From Pezicula radicicola (lineage: Eukaryota; Ascomycota; Leotiomycetes; Helotiales; Dermateaceae): 64,000 nucleotides of DNA. A program made the translations under genes and the position numbers. Numbering within the stretch: position 1 is the stretch's first letter; the number at the start of each line of letters is the position of its first letter. Below, piece after piece: positions 43,400-55,207 of this stretch. Location of the stretch: assembly GCA_003008705.1 (NCBI GenBank), contig PDUO01000008.1:1054001-1118000 (forward strand), read 5' to 3'. The notes beneath the pieces are model-generated. The model had not been told where the DNA came from, did not search any database, and saw nothing but the letters and a program-made list of their open reading frames with translations.

Positions 43400-46108
43400 A
43401 TAGAGCCCTGGTACCCAACAGAGACTTGCATCTCAAGTAGTCCAGTATACATAATAGTTATAGTCACTGTTACTATTCTGATTGCTGGATTTCTGGTTCC
43501 TATTATCCGTTTTATCAACCTACTAAATCTTGCATAAAACTTATAAAACTTGATTGGAAGACATCGCGAGATATAGCACAAGCAGAAACTGCACGTATTA
43601 AGCATTGTCTATCACAGGGACCGCTCAACGCTACTAGAAGCTTGTAATTTGGAGAAAAGAACATGGTTGGCGCAACACCCAGGGCTATCTGACAGAGCTT
43701 ATCCAGGGTATACCAGATATTCTGAATGGGTAGCACAGGTGAGAAAACTAGTATCTTAGTTCTAAAAATTAGGGCTGACCTTCTTATCAGAGCCCCTTTA
43801 CTAATGATGTGCGATATCCAAGTATGGTGCTTGATCGAGGCTACTACACACCACAAGGACACAATTCACCCAATTCCTGTGCTGGTGTTTTGTGAAGTTG
43901 TACTTAGAGCTTACCCCTACACTATGTCTTTTCCAAACAAGGTTTGGCGTTTAAGCTCTGTAGCACAGTAGCATTCACTAGATAACAACTGACTTGCTGT
44001 GTCGCTAGTGAATATTCTTGTTTACTGTATGTTACACCGGCTTTTAAGTCAAGTAAAGTTTAACTCCAGTATTTTATTCTAAGAGTTACTGACGAAAACA
44101 TATATTGTAGTAAATATGTGGTATCCATCATACCTTATCCACCCTCTTGCTGTGGAAATAGAAGTTAGGACGCCAAAATACCTTGAGTGACTCTTTTATT
44201 GTCAGTAACTTACTTAGTATCCCAATTCCAGAACGCATCAACTAGTTAAACTTTCACCACGCATAATGCAACCCTGCTGGAGCTTTCGAGCGGTCTGTGA
44301 ACACTTCCCAATTGCAAAAGGACATTAGCAATATTCGGGTAACGTCGAGCTCCATTGGAGAAACAACCAGCTTACGGAGCTTAAATTAAAAACAGGGGCT
44401 TGCTGCTGCCAATCAAAAGTGTGTTGCCATTTGTTAGTTTAGGCATAAAAATGATTCAATAGAAGAAAAGACATAATCGAGGAGAAAGACCCGAGAGAAA
44501 AGAAAATGACCTTCGAGGTGAAAGATATATCTGCTTAAATTCCAATGGTTTACAGTACAGCCGTCACGCTCATACCCCTCCAATTCCTTATAGCCCTGGA
44601 GTGTATCTTTGTCCTTTGGAACCATATATTTCAATAACCCCATCAGCTCTAACATAATATGATGCTAGGCCCACTAGTAGAGGTTCGATTAGAAAGCATC
44701 TGAATTCGTTTTCACCCTGACAACTCTTTTAGGCCACTCCCAAAGTTTCACAGACATATGAGAGCTCCTGGAAGCTGATAAACGTAGTGAGGATTGTGGA
44801 GAAAAAGTCTAAATCATGGTGAGAAGTATTTTACAACTAAGAACCAAAAGGACTAGGTGAAGGAGGTGCAGTACGAGGATAGTACTAGAAGTAAATGTGA
44901 CTTAAATACAAACAACAAGACTTAGAAGCGATAAACAGTTTGATAAAGTAGCAGCTAACCCAAATCCCAAATGAAGCTGTGCTTATCAAGTGCTGTCTAG
45001 AAATGGAACTTCAAAAGCTAAATCTCCCACATTCAGCAACACGTCATTCAACATCCACTTAGAGTTGTAGATCAACAAATAGTGCTCTGTCTAGCTACCA
45101 ATAAGATGGATCAGAAGTGATTCTCGAATGCTGGTATAAATGTACAGCGTCTTAAAATGCAATTGAAACGTCATTACAATGTTACGCCGAGAAGAGAAAA
45201 TTGACAACACAGCGCAACATGACAACAGTTCTAATTAATACATCAGAAGAGCTAGGCCTTGGTCTTCCTCGGGAATCGAATCATAGAAAACACGGGATGA
45301 TGTATCCGGAGGCCTCATATGAAACCAAGGCTGGAGTCTCAGAAAGTCTTTCCACTTTCGTTGAGTAACACAAACCTTCAATTGTGTCATAAGAAGCAAG
45401 GTAGAATATCTCGACTGCTATTCAATGGGTACCAATGATGTTTAAGGTAATAATATCCCGGTTAGTTACTAACTTCAAGTTGATTATCTACCTATACGGC
45501 AATTTTACTCGTCTTACCTAATATCAGCCGAGAAAAACAGACCATGGAACTAGTACCAACCGCCACCACAAATAATGGTCGGTCAAATTTATAGATTCCA
45601 GCCATTTCTAAGAATATTCTCACCACTATTTAAGTATATCTAAGTTGTATAACTCACTTTATTTAGGTACTTTAAAGTAACTCGTTTTACTAAAACCTAG
45701 GTAAGTGCGTAACCTACATAGTCTTAGCTCTAACCTAACTAGACCTCTGCCGACTACGGCTTATACATTTAGACCCAAGCCGGAAAAGAAAGGCTAAAAA
45801 CTCTAGTACTGAACTCAAAATTAACTGACATACTAACCGAAACCGAAACCAAATCAATCTATTCCATTAAAAAGTCGCAAGATCCACCAACCAACAAACC
45901 ACCAATGCAGTAACTCATCGTCATTCGACTCAAATTAATTCCTACAAAAGAAAAGAGTCAACAAACTCCAAACCCATAAAACCAACCCTATCAAAATTCC
46001 ACTCCCAGAAATCACCGTAAGAAGTCCCTCCCAAGTTAGGTCCTTCTCCACCCCATTCTAAAAAACACCCAGTCTCTCAACATATCAACCCCGACACCCT
46101 AAAAGACC

Positions 46109-46324
46109 ATGCCATCCCACAAAAAACCCAAGAAACCCACACCAAGAAAATTCAGCAACCTCGACATATCTCTCCACAGCGTCTCCCTCTTCATCGGACC
46201 CATATCATTACTCATCCTACTATCAATCTATAAACAACCAACAGCATGGTTACTCATCTCAATGTTAGCCTTTTCGAGTTTAGGAAGTTTGGTAGCTGTG
46301 AAGTTTAGTTGTATTGAGCGTTAG
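46109..46324 (+). CDS. Hypothetical 71-residue protein with two hydrophobic segments
   Basis: It starts MPSHKKPKKPTPRKF, a basic N-terminus, followed by two hydrophobic stretches (about residues 25-42 and 48-65). No family is recognised. The ATG context and basic-then-hydrophobic order look coding-like, but it is short and unsupported. Confidence 0.35.
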   Translation: MPSHKKPKKPTPRKFSNLDISLHSVSLFIGPISLLILLSIYKQPTAWLLISMLAFSSLGSLVAVKFSCIER

Positions 46325-46572
46325 GGATTTTAATATTACCGACTTCTAAGGTACCTAATCTAAGTCTACTTAAAATTCTTATTTACTAAGTGTGAGTGAA
46401 TTACAGTCGCAGCACCTAACTTCAAAATCTCGAAAAGTTTTAACAATATATTCAAATTAATCACATACAATCCACGACAAAAGACATCGATTAAACTAAA
46501 ATCAAATCATTTCATTTCATTTCTTACACTTACCTCTATTACTTATCTCCTGCCCTCCTCTCTTCCCACCCC

Positions 46573-46824
46573 TCACATAACCCCACACCCCATCCCACTT
46601 CTCCGCCCACCCCGCCTGCCTCTCTGTCTTCGTCTCCCATGACTCCGTCGATGACTACCACCGCTCCGGCACTCAGCACACTCTCTCCCCGAAGAGCGTT
46701 GAATGACCTGATACCGAGGACAGTATTCGATTGAGTAGCCTTGAGAGACAACTCCGTTGGAGCAGAGTTGTTCTGTCTCCGTGAAGTGGCCGCACGAGTG
46801 TTGATTTTGTATTGTTTTACACAT
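46573..46824 (-). CDS. Small Cys/His-rich protein (CGH motif)
   Basis: The 83-residue frame begins MCKTIQNQHSCGHFTETEQLC and continues EYCPRYQVIQ..ECAEC, then a strongly basic Arg/Gly-rich tail. The MC....CGH.....C...C...CxxC spacing recurs in short uncharacterised ascomycete proteins and suggests one zinc site. A longer overlapping minus-strand ORF (46539-47042) in another frame is proline/serine-rich and less protein-like. Function is unknown. Confidence 0.45.
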   Translation of the reverse strand: MCKTIQNQHSCGHFTETEQLCSNGVVSQGYSIEYCPRYQVIQRSSGRECAECRSGGSHRRSHGRRRQRGRRGGRRSGMGCGVM

Positions 46825-47530
46825 GATTGTTTCGGGGCTCTGGTGGGTTGGGTGATTGGTGATTGGTGATTGGGGATTTGGGATTGGACGTTGTGATGTG
46901 TTGATGAATTGGAGATGGGGATAGGTGAGATTTTGTGTTTAAGTATTCGAGATAATGGCATTGTTTTTTTTGGGGATATCTTGTTTAATCTTTCTAGTTG
47001 TTTATGAATGGGATGAGAGTCTCTTTTGTTAGGAAAATGCATTGTGTTATTGTTCTTAAGTGTTTTGTCTCACTTTCATAGTAATGGGCTAATAACAATA
47101 AGGATTCTCTTTGTTATAAGGATACAATGTGTCATTGTTTGGTTTATAGAGAAGTTATAAAGAAGTAATTGTTAGGTTAAAACTAGAATTTTTCTTTGTC
47201 TTAGCGATGTATGTGCGATTTGGGACTAGTTAGACTAGATGTTCTAAAAGCAATAGAATGGAAGATACGGAAGATATTACCAAGCTGCTTTAGAATTTTC
47301 TTTAAGTTTAGTTAAGTTTTCTGATCCTACTCCTTGATTTAAATCTTAAACCTGTTAAACACCATCGCTTAAACTCCCTACCTATGTAAACATATATAAT
47401 ACCAACTCCTATAGGGCTATAACGAATCAGCCATGTCCTATAATCCGTGTTTTAAATCCTCCTTAAATTCATTACTCCGAACGCCATTTTTTGTGTATGT
47501 GCTACCCTCAACCCCTGCCGCCCTAAAGCA
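46825..47530. other. Intergenic
   Basis: No gene is seen; it lies between the small Cys/His gene's promoter and the 3' end of the Pth11-like gene. Confidence 0.5.
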
Positions 47531-49216
47531 TCAAGAATTCCCCGACGCCCCCAAAGTAATCCCCAACATCCTCCCCGCCTTACTCAACCTCCCATTCGGG
47601 TTCCCCTTAACAACGCGCGCACTAACGGTGGTAAACGTCCCAGTAGCAGCTCTCGTCGTGATCCTATTCTCCATGACCGGTGATATCCTCGGAGGAGACC
47701 TAGGACTCAACTGATCAAAGTAATTCACATCAGCGGCTCCACCCATCTCTTCATCTATACGCGTTTGACTCCCTTGCTGGTCCGTTGAATATACCTTGAT
47801 AACGTTAATAGCCAATCCTCCATTCCAATTCCCATCCCCAGTGATACCTTGCTCTTCATCGACATTGCGTGTTTGTTGTAGCGAAGGAGAGGCGATGGAT
47901 TCCTCGATACCATGACTTCGTAAATTGCGCATTTCCATTGGACTTGGATGCGCACTACGGACGGTATACAAGGTAGTCGCACTATCCCTTGCGACATTCC
48001 TTCCACCCTTCCTCCACTGCATCCCAGGATGCGGTTCACTATCCCACTGAAGCTGCATCTCAGCACTGCTCAAGAACCCAAAATCATCACCCACCAAAGT
48101 CGCATCACTATTTCTCCCATCCAAAGCCTTACTGCGTCGAAAGTTACTCGTATTTGAGGAAGATAGCCAGACATCAGCGTTGAACAAGGGTTTGATTGCT
48201 GGTGCGGAAATTACTATGACAGAGACGAAGGTCTCGCGCGTAGCCCAGATAGCTGAAATGTTGATTTGGCGGACATTATACAAGGAAAGAACACATCGGA
48301 GGAGAGCGGCGGTTGTTATAAATATACCAGAGCAGAGGAGAAGGGCGATTATTAGTTTTCGGGCCAGGGGAAGCCTGACGGCCCAGACCAGAGGTATTGG
48401 GACTGCAAGGAGGCAGATATCGGTTCTAGAGTGGTGGTTAGATCAGCGCTATTTCCAAAAAAAAAAAAAGGCAAAGTGGCGAGGGGGCTTAAGGCGCATA
48501 CCCTACGTTTAAAGTTGCAATGACTATATAGTTAAGCACGGTAACCGCGCAAGCGTCGCCAGCGTAAGGATTGATTTGCCAGTTGCGCTGTATTGGTGTG
48601 CAGTGAAGGAAGAGAGTCAGGATGGCGGCAACGTAAGCGGCCAGCATCAGATACTTCATTATATAAATGAATTTTTGTTGCCACAGCCCGAAACTTGTCA
48701 AGATATCAGCCTCGATCCCGTGTATGGCGTGATTAGTAATGTAACATTATGAAGACCTACGTTAGACGGTCATAAAAGCATAGAAGCGATGCCTTCAGGG
48801 ACCAGATAAGGGTGGTGTATGTTAGCCATGCTACAAAGAGAGCCTTGGAGCCTACTTCCAGCCTTGCAGCTTCTGAATCTGCCAGGACGGTTGCGGATTG
48901 AGCGTTCAGCCCGACGAAAGTCCCGTGATCAACTGGGAGTGGGTTGATGTCAGCTTCGTGGAGTCAATATGGAAGGTATTATCCGTTACCCATAATCTGT
49001 ATCAAGGCCGCATCGCAACTCCATAAGATCTTAAATCGCGTCAGCACATGGAAATCGGGGAAGGGAAGAGGCCGATATCACCATTGCCACAAAAGAAAAG
49101 AAGTCGTCCCAGGCAAGACCTGCTCGCCCGACAACTTTGAGTCTCGCGAAGAAGCGCAAGAAGAATATCACCATCCCGATTCCGTATTCTGTCCATAATT
49201 CCACTTCCATGCTCAT
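47531..49216 (-). CDS. Pth11-like fungal rhodopsin-domain membrane protein
   Basis: Five exons (introns 48426-48501, 48694-48760, 48933-48989, 49030-49081) give 477 residues. The seven-helix domain shows LAWDDFFSFVAM, ALLCFYDRLT with a following LWQQKFIYIMKYLML helix, an extracellular C..IQRNW..NPYAGDAC loop with conserved cysteines, NVGTDICLLAVPIPLVW and IWATRETFVSVIVISAPAIKPLF. A cytosolic tail of about 220 Ser-rich residues follows. Pth11-like receptors sense surface or host cues; the ligand is unknown. The last intron has a T13 run before its acceptor, and its GTATGC donor was preferred over GTAGGG because it alone keeps the frame. The N-terminus is short, so a further 5' exon is possible. 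Confidence 0.83.
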
Positions 49217-49471
49217 TCGTAAAATTAGGGAGAGAAGCGGCAATGACAAACCGAATATATGTGGAGAGAAAACTAGAGCACAGGAGGCAATCAGGAATAA
49301 AAAGAGATGGGAATGTCATCACTATGAAAGGTCTGTCAATGCACGTCTCGCCCTCCGCTTGGCTGGGTCCTGAGTTCGTGAATAATCCCGAGCATTATCT
49401 CCTAAAACATTACGCTCCTACATAGGAGATAAGGCGGTTGAAGAATCATGGATGTCTCCCTTCTCCGATGC

Positions 49472-49555
49472 TACTCGTACTGAGAACGAATAAACGTTAA
49501 ATTTAACGTAGCTCGTCACCTAATAATTAACGTTTATTCATCCATAGTACGAGTA
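49472..49555. repeat. 84-bp palindromic hairpin element
   Basis: The arms TACTCGTACT (49472-49481) and AGTACGAGTA (49546-49555) are exact inverses, and a second inner pair (AATAAACGTTAA with TTAACGTTTATT) extends the symmetry, so almost the whole unit can fold. The left inner arm also sits in a perfect 16-bp palindrome ACGTTAAATTTAACGT (49494-49509). TCTCCG occurs close to both ends, a possible but imperfectly placed target duplication. It could be a fold-back element or a regulatory hairpin. Confidence 0.7.
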
Positions 49556-49967
49556 TCTCCGGGAACCTATCACAGACTCTTATAAAGGGCGTTGCGGGAA
49601 GCCTAAACGTGGAGAAGAGGTCGTGCGCAAGTCGCAAGGGATTACGGATGTATTCCCGTCAAATTCAAAACCACTGGCCACAGCTTTGGCTATCTAGGTA
49701 GGTGGATTTACTTGAGTATGCAATGAGAGCCACCACAACGAAAATGGTGGTTGAATATTTTTCATGCCATAATACATGGCTTTTCTGTGTCCAAGACTAT
49801 TTCTTAATATGGCAGTGTACATTTGTATTTGAATCATAAAACGAAACGACAAGACTCGGCGCGTAACGATAGTAACTTTTAAATATCCCGTTAGTAAAAG
49901 CGTTTGGTCTCGCTAGCAAAGGCACTTAGACAGACTCGGGTTTCTGACTATTAGTTAAGAAACCTTA

Positions 49968-50211
49968 CGAGCCTGCTGACAAAAGTAAACCTAAAGAAAA
50001 TTTCAACTTTGCTAATACTTTACTAAATTTTTTATAACTAAGATATAAAACAATTTAACTCATTTGTCTACTAAGTTCTAGAAATTTTGAAGTGATAATA
50101 ATTCGTAGTTGATTTATAATATTATAATCAAATAATAGACTATGTGTTTTTGGCGCCTGAAAACACCTTAAAAATGCCCTGTAAAACACGGACTTTTGTC
50201 AGCAGGCTCGT
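49968..50211. mobile_element. 244-bp MITE with 19-bp perfect terminal inverted repeats and TTA target duplication
   Basis: CGAGCCTGCTGACAAAAGT at 49968-49986 is repeated as an exact inverse at 50193-50211. Both ends are flanked by TTA (49965-49967 and 50212-50214), a target-site duplication of the TWA type. The interior is AT-rich and non-coding. Size, perfect terminal repeats and a 3-bp TWA duplication are typical of non-autonomous PIF/Harbinger elements; the family is inferred, as no transposase is present. Perfect repeats suggest a recent insertion. Confidence 0.85.
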
Positions 50212-50679
50212 TAGGCTTTAATACCTAGGGCTTTACACTTCTACGCTAGAAACCTCATTTTTATTTTGATCGGCCTGCTGCAAATTCTGCCGGTCAGCAG
50301 ACTGAAAGCAAACCTTCCACAATGCGATAATGATCACAACCCCCACCCCCAGAGTAGTCCTGGGACTATATTCAAAGTTGATACGGTACTTCAGTCTTTT
50401 GATCGAAAGTTTCCGGGTATGTTGGGCTCATGTGCACTGCTACGTGAGTCTGAAGATCTTCCGTTCATCAAACGGTCATACTGTAATATATATTGGAATA
50501 TATAGTTTCTAAACCGGTCCGCAGAAAAGAAGTAGGTTCCCGGGGGAGCGTCAAATCGATTCAGTAGTACAAGCCATATTTCTAGGTGCTTGTCTTAAGT
50601 GCCTATCATGGCAATCCGTGGGTGTTTGTCGTGAATTTCATACATAGTGAGTAGTGGTGTAGAGTCTTTCTTATGCGTA

Positions 50680-51994
50680 CTAATACTGGTATTTGGCCTT
50701 TTGTCTCTTGCCCATTTTCTCGATGTTATAGCGAGAGCCACCAGGGTGGTCGGTGACAAAATTCGAAAACTATTCATCGTGTCAGAATTTCTCCCTCGTT
50801 TGCAGATATAGACTTACTTCGACGTCCCAATCGATCTCTGTATCATAGTCTTCTTCCTTGTATTCATCACGGAGATCCTCAATTTCCTCAGCTGTGATAT
50901 GAATTTTGGCTTCGGCTGGAGCCTCTAAAAGGATACCAGCCTTGTCAGCAGCACGAACGATCTCCGGACAAGATTTGATGTTGAAATCACTCGCTCCATG
51001 AGTAAGGAAATCGAGGAGAAGAATGCTGATAATGGCAACATTTGATATAGGGGAGTCCGGTCTGAGCAGTTTGGCTTCTCCAAGCATCTCATATGAGGTG
51101 ACAAGCATTGGGATAAACATGTCGAAGACTTCCTCGATACCATCGCCGTCATCATTCACTAGGACTTGTTAGCAGTTGAGATTTTTTAATAAAGTGGGCG
51201 GCGTACGCATTAGAGGATTCAAATCTCCTATAGTGAGGAAGGTAACAATTCCTTCGACGTAAGCCCACTTTTTAATGGGAGAAACGTCTTTCTTGCGTAG
51301 GACCTTGTTAAACCCTATAATCTGTCCCATGCAAAGATCAGCCGCTCTGAAGTTGTCCTCAAGGTCTCGCAGTTCAAGTAATTCAGACCAAAATAATGGA
51401 AATGTCATTTCAGTGACTCTAGAAGTCCCAGTAGATAGAATAATTGCTCACGCCCCACAATAGGAACACCTGTATGTGTGAGACAGAAAAATGGATGTGA
51501 GTACTCACCATGTTCTCTAACACCTCAGTAATTCCATACCCTGACCAATCATTCATGATATGCATCCCGTGCGCATCCTGATCGCGCTTGTCTACCTCTT
51601 TCATGATATAGATGAACTTTTCCCTGCCATCCTTCGTAATCGAGTATCCTTTGTCTGTGGTTCCAGGCCCAATATCATCTACATCTTCCCATTCGTCATT
51701 GCCATCGTCAGATTGAGCTTCCTCGGTATGCTTCATCTCCGCATCTCCTTTGGTATCATCCTCTTTACCAACATCGTCATTGTCATCATCATCATCTTCT
51801 TCTTCTTCGTCAGAGTCCGTAGGCCAGCAGATGAGGGTAAACTTTGGTGCTTCTAATGCGGCTACCTATCATAAAACGCACTGTTAACTTTGAACACAAC
51901 GTGAGCAACGGAGGCTAATGTGGGGAGCGCTTACGATGTCGGGGTTTGTATACTTACATGTCACTAACGCACCACTAGCGGTAGCGGTAGCCAT
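50680..51994 (-). CDS. Hypothetical acidic protein, multi-exon (5' exon unresolved)
   Basis: Supported exons on the minus strand are 51509 and upstream (PTDSDEEEE acidic run, DEWEDVDDIG, REKFIYIMKEVDKRDQDAHGMHIMNDWSGYGITEVLENM), 51207-51321, 50818-51158 and 50680-50769, joined by introns 51322-51508, 51159-51206 and 50770-50817. The joins give continuous text such as NPLMLNDDGDGIEEVFDMF and DVEFSNFVTDHPGGSRYN, and the protein ends KRQKAKYQY. The 187-bp intron is long for this genome and tentative. A first exon at the ATG of 51992-51994 is likely, but no splice keeps a clean frame by eye. No known domain is recognised; the soluble, acidic character suggests a cytosolic or nuclear protein. Confidence 0.6.
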
Positions 51995-52803
51995 GATTAC
52001 TGTGTGATGTCTCCCTGTATGCACCAGTGGATGCGTGATGCGTGATGTTTTTCGACCTTTCAGTCTGAAATCTCTGTAGTCAGAGTTTGATTGGAGGAGG
52101 AGGAGGCGGATATTTGGGACGCGACGATTAAGGCTTAATCCACAATGGAACCTGGAAGACGTGATAGTGGAGTCACGGGACACCAGTGTCTAACGCATTC
52201 TCACCCCACCACCCACCACCGCTTCCCTGTAATTTACGTAGGAATGGGAATCTCTCTCTCTCTCTCTCTCTCTCTACCATATCTCGTCGCTTCACTTCGT
52301 CTGAAGATGTTTGAGATCCTTCTGCATATCCACTTCCACACGCGTCGTCCACATTCTTGGCTCTTGGGATGTGTCACCTGGGGATTTAATTAAAGCTGGG
52401 GCTGGTATTGACAAGGATCTATGGTATGGATTGCCATATCAAGGCCTGTGCAGCTTGTATTTTTTTTACAGCATATCTTCGGCGTCCTTTGTCGCAAGTT
52501 CGATGAAAGAACACGACGGCGCCATCTTTTCTCGTGTGACAAGAGAGAGCATGTTCTTTGGAGAGACGCTACTAATTGAGAGGCCGAATCTGTTTATGCT
52601 CTTCGGTTGCACCTCGACCTGCCAATCATAACTTACACTTCTCATCGACATCGGATGATACGGGTGGTGGAGCTTACCAAGAATTGAAGAAACCCCTCAA
52701 CCCGACATTATATACTCCTTACGCAGACGCTTCTGCAGTCTGAGCCGGATTCCGAGATCTCATCTCTTGCTTGCGGTGGCCAGTGGTCGACGACTATAAA
52801 ACT
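51995..52803. other. Intergenic, divergent promoters with a TC microsatellite
   Basis: It lies between the acidic protein gene and the sphingoid-base kinase gene. A (TC)n run of about 26 bp occupies 52250-52275. No gene is supported; ORFs here are overlapping shadows. Confidence 0.5.
52250..52275. repeat. TC dinucleotide microsatellite
   Basis: About 13 uninterrupted TC units occur upstream of the kinase gene. Such pyrimidine tracts are common in fungal promoters. Confidence 0.85.
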
Positions 52804-54521
52804 ATGAGCGATCCTCCATCAACATCTGGGTCCCATCCCTTTGCGCCTGGCGAAGTCGAGGGCTTGGGATTGGAGGATCATGATACTTTCGACATTACTC
52901 AAACATTGTTCGTTAGCAAACATGTGTCTTTCACAATCAGTCCAAAGTCTTTGATCATTCGATGTACTTCTCAATCCCCATTGTATGCATGAAAACCCGC
53001 TAATTTTGTTACAGCAAACGATAGCGTCAAGAAGCCTGAGAAGAAAAGCGCCAAACCAACGGGAACATCGAGTCGCCGCTCAGTAACCCTCGATGCTGCA
53101 GCATACGCAGAACCCATGGGTGGCTCGTCCACACGCGCCATATCACTGCACAATATATTATGGGCCGAATTAACCGATAGCGAACTCCACATTTCCTACG
53201 CCAAAACGATATCCAAGACCCAGGTGCAGGCAGCTGTCCTCAGTTTCGATGTTGAAGAAAGAGATCACGTGGAACCCTGGATTAACAAGCTTTTAGACCG
53301 TGCTTATGAGAAGTCGCAGAAGAAGAAACGAGCCAAGATTCTCATCAACCCCAAGAGTGGGAAGGGGAATGCGGAGAAAATCTATGCGAAGGACGTCCTG
53401 CCAATTCTTGATGCAGCGAGATGTGACATTGATATGATAGTCACCAAACGTCAAGGCGAAGCTACAGAAATCGCCGAGAGGCTTGACATTGAGGCCTACG
53501 ACATCATAGTGTGTCTATCTGGGGACGGAACAGCACATGAAGTCTTCAATGGGCTTGGCAATAGGGCGGACGCGAAGAAAGCACTAGCTAAGATCGCGGT
53601 CGTTCATGTCCCTTGCGGTAGCGGTAATGCCATGAGTTGCAATATGAATGGTAATTTGAACAGCCCAAGCTTGGCAAGTGTGGGGATTGTCAAAGGAATT
53701 CGAACACCACTGGATTTGATTTCAATTACACAAGGAAATCGGAGATATCTCTCTTTCTTGTCCCAAGCACTGGGCATTGTTGCTGAGTTCGACTTAGCTA
53801 CCGAGCATTTGCGGTGGATGGGTGGTACGGCACGCTTCACTTATGGGTTCTTTGTGAGGGCTGTGCAGAAGAAAACCTACCCTTGTGACTTGGCTGTCAA
53901 GGTGGTCACCGCTGACAAGGAGGTAATCAGAGAACGTTACTACGACGCAGTTAATAGCAAAGATTTGCCTGAAGAATCTGCGAGGGCCGATTTTGGGGCT
54001 GGGGAGGGCCTGCCGTCCCTGAAATATGGGACAGTCAATGATAATTTGCCTGAAGGATGGGAAATGATATCCAACGACAAGCTTGGTAGTTTCTACTGTG
54101 GCAATGTAGGACTCCCCTATTCATTGCTTTTCCGAAGATCGCACTGACATTTGCGTAGATGTCGTGGATGGCCACCGATGTGAACTACTTTACGGCCGCT
54201 CTTCCCAACGACGGGTGCATGGATCTTGTTACGATAGACGGCGACATCGGTCGCGTATCAACCCTCCAACTTTTCCCTGCTGTCGAAAATGGAAAGTTCT
54301 TTGGGCTCCCACATGTCAAGTACCAAAAGATTGAGGGTTATAGGATTATTCCAAGGAACCAGCCTACTGGATATATTAGCATTGACGGGGAGAAAGTCCC
54401 TTTTGAGCCCTTTCAAGCGGAGGTTCATAGGGGACTAGGGACTGTGTTGAGTAAGACGGGACATATATTTGAGGCCCCTGGCCCTCAATTACCGTCGTCG
54501 GATTTGAAAGTAACTGCATAA
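52804..54521 (+). CDS. lcb4: Sphingoid long-chain-base kinase (LCB4/sphingosine kinase type)
   Basis: Three exons (introns 52964-53014, 54106-54158) give 537 residues. The diacylglycerol-kinase-type catalytic core has AKILINPKSGKGNA (about residue 159), VCLSGDGTAHEVFNGLGNR (about 221, nucleotide-binding SGDGT), VPCGSGNAMS (about 254) and SQALGIVAEFDLATEHLRWMGG, and closes with GYISIDGEKVPFEPFQAEVHRG (about 487). This full C1-C5 set identifies the sphingosine/phytosphingosine kinase family, which phosphorylates long-chain bases with ATP to give signalling phosphates at membranes. The N-terminal 150 residues resemble the family's regulatory region. Starting at 52804 gives the best N-terminus; the first splice adds NDSVKKPEKK in frame. 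Confidence 0.92.
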
Positions 54522-55207
54522 TTGGTGTTCAATACTGAGCCTAGTTTGCTCCTCAGTCGACAACGAAATCAGACTTTTAAGTCCAAGATTCTTATTTTAA
54601 GGTTTTGTATAATGTTATACTAGAGTACATATCAGCATACTTGCACGCCTGACCATCTCGTCTTACTAAGGAGTGGGGAGGGGGGAGACACCGAACCATA
54701 CAAGCGAAGCGAACACGGCTCGGCTAAAGACATCGGCCGAGGCGTGCCAAATGGAAATGGAAGTCGAAGGGCGTGGAGAAACATGCTCTCATTGCCATTG
54801 GAGATCATGTGATTGCTTACTTGCACAATTACCCCGATTGACTGACCCCCCTGGACCTCCAGGGCTCTAAGCCCCATGGTGGTGCCGAGACCGCTCTTCA
54901 AAGCTTGGAACCTTTTTCCGAGCCAGGCATCTCAACATCTCTTCTTAATGCGTAACCAGTGAGCATCACTTTCTCCAACTTTTCATCTTCTTTTCAACCA
55001 TACTCTTTTCTTTCCTTCATGTCCAGAGGCTTCAAGTATGGAGCTTCCTTGCCTTGGAATTTCACGCAGCAAACGGCCTGAAACGACCAGCTGGAGGGGA
55101 CACTCACATGAGTCATCCGTCGTGAATCTCCAATTTCCCCAGATTCATTGAAGAGCCAAAGGAGAAACCAGCTTCCCTCAGTTTCCTCAATTTACTTTCC
55201 TCCCTCA
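54522..55207. other. Intergenic, no gene seen
   Basis: It separates the kinase 3' end from the regulator gene; pyrimidine-rich just before the regulator start. Short overlapping ORFs have no support. Confidence 0.5.

Larger units (their letters stand above)
42362..46108. other. Gene desert of 3.7 kb
   Basis: It is AT-rich throughout. Apart from the short membrane-protein ORF at 43064-43399, no frame shows coding character. No clear terminal repeats or tRNA were found by eye; it may be old decayed repeat DNA. Confidence 0.45.
49217..50679. other. Intergenic region with two inverted-repeat elements
   Basis: It is the promoter side of the Pth11-like gene and carries the palindromic element and the MITE listed separately. 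The remaining sequence is AT-rich and holds no gene. Confidence 0.55.

Noticed and set aside
46539..47042. 167-residue minus-strand ORF
   Set aside because: Overlaps the CGH-motif frame; low-complexity and without conserved motifs.
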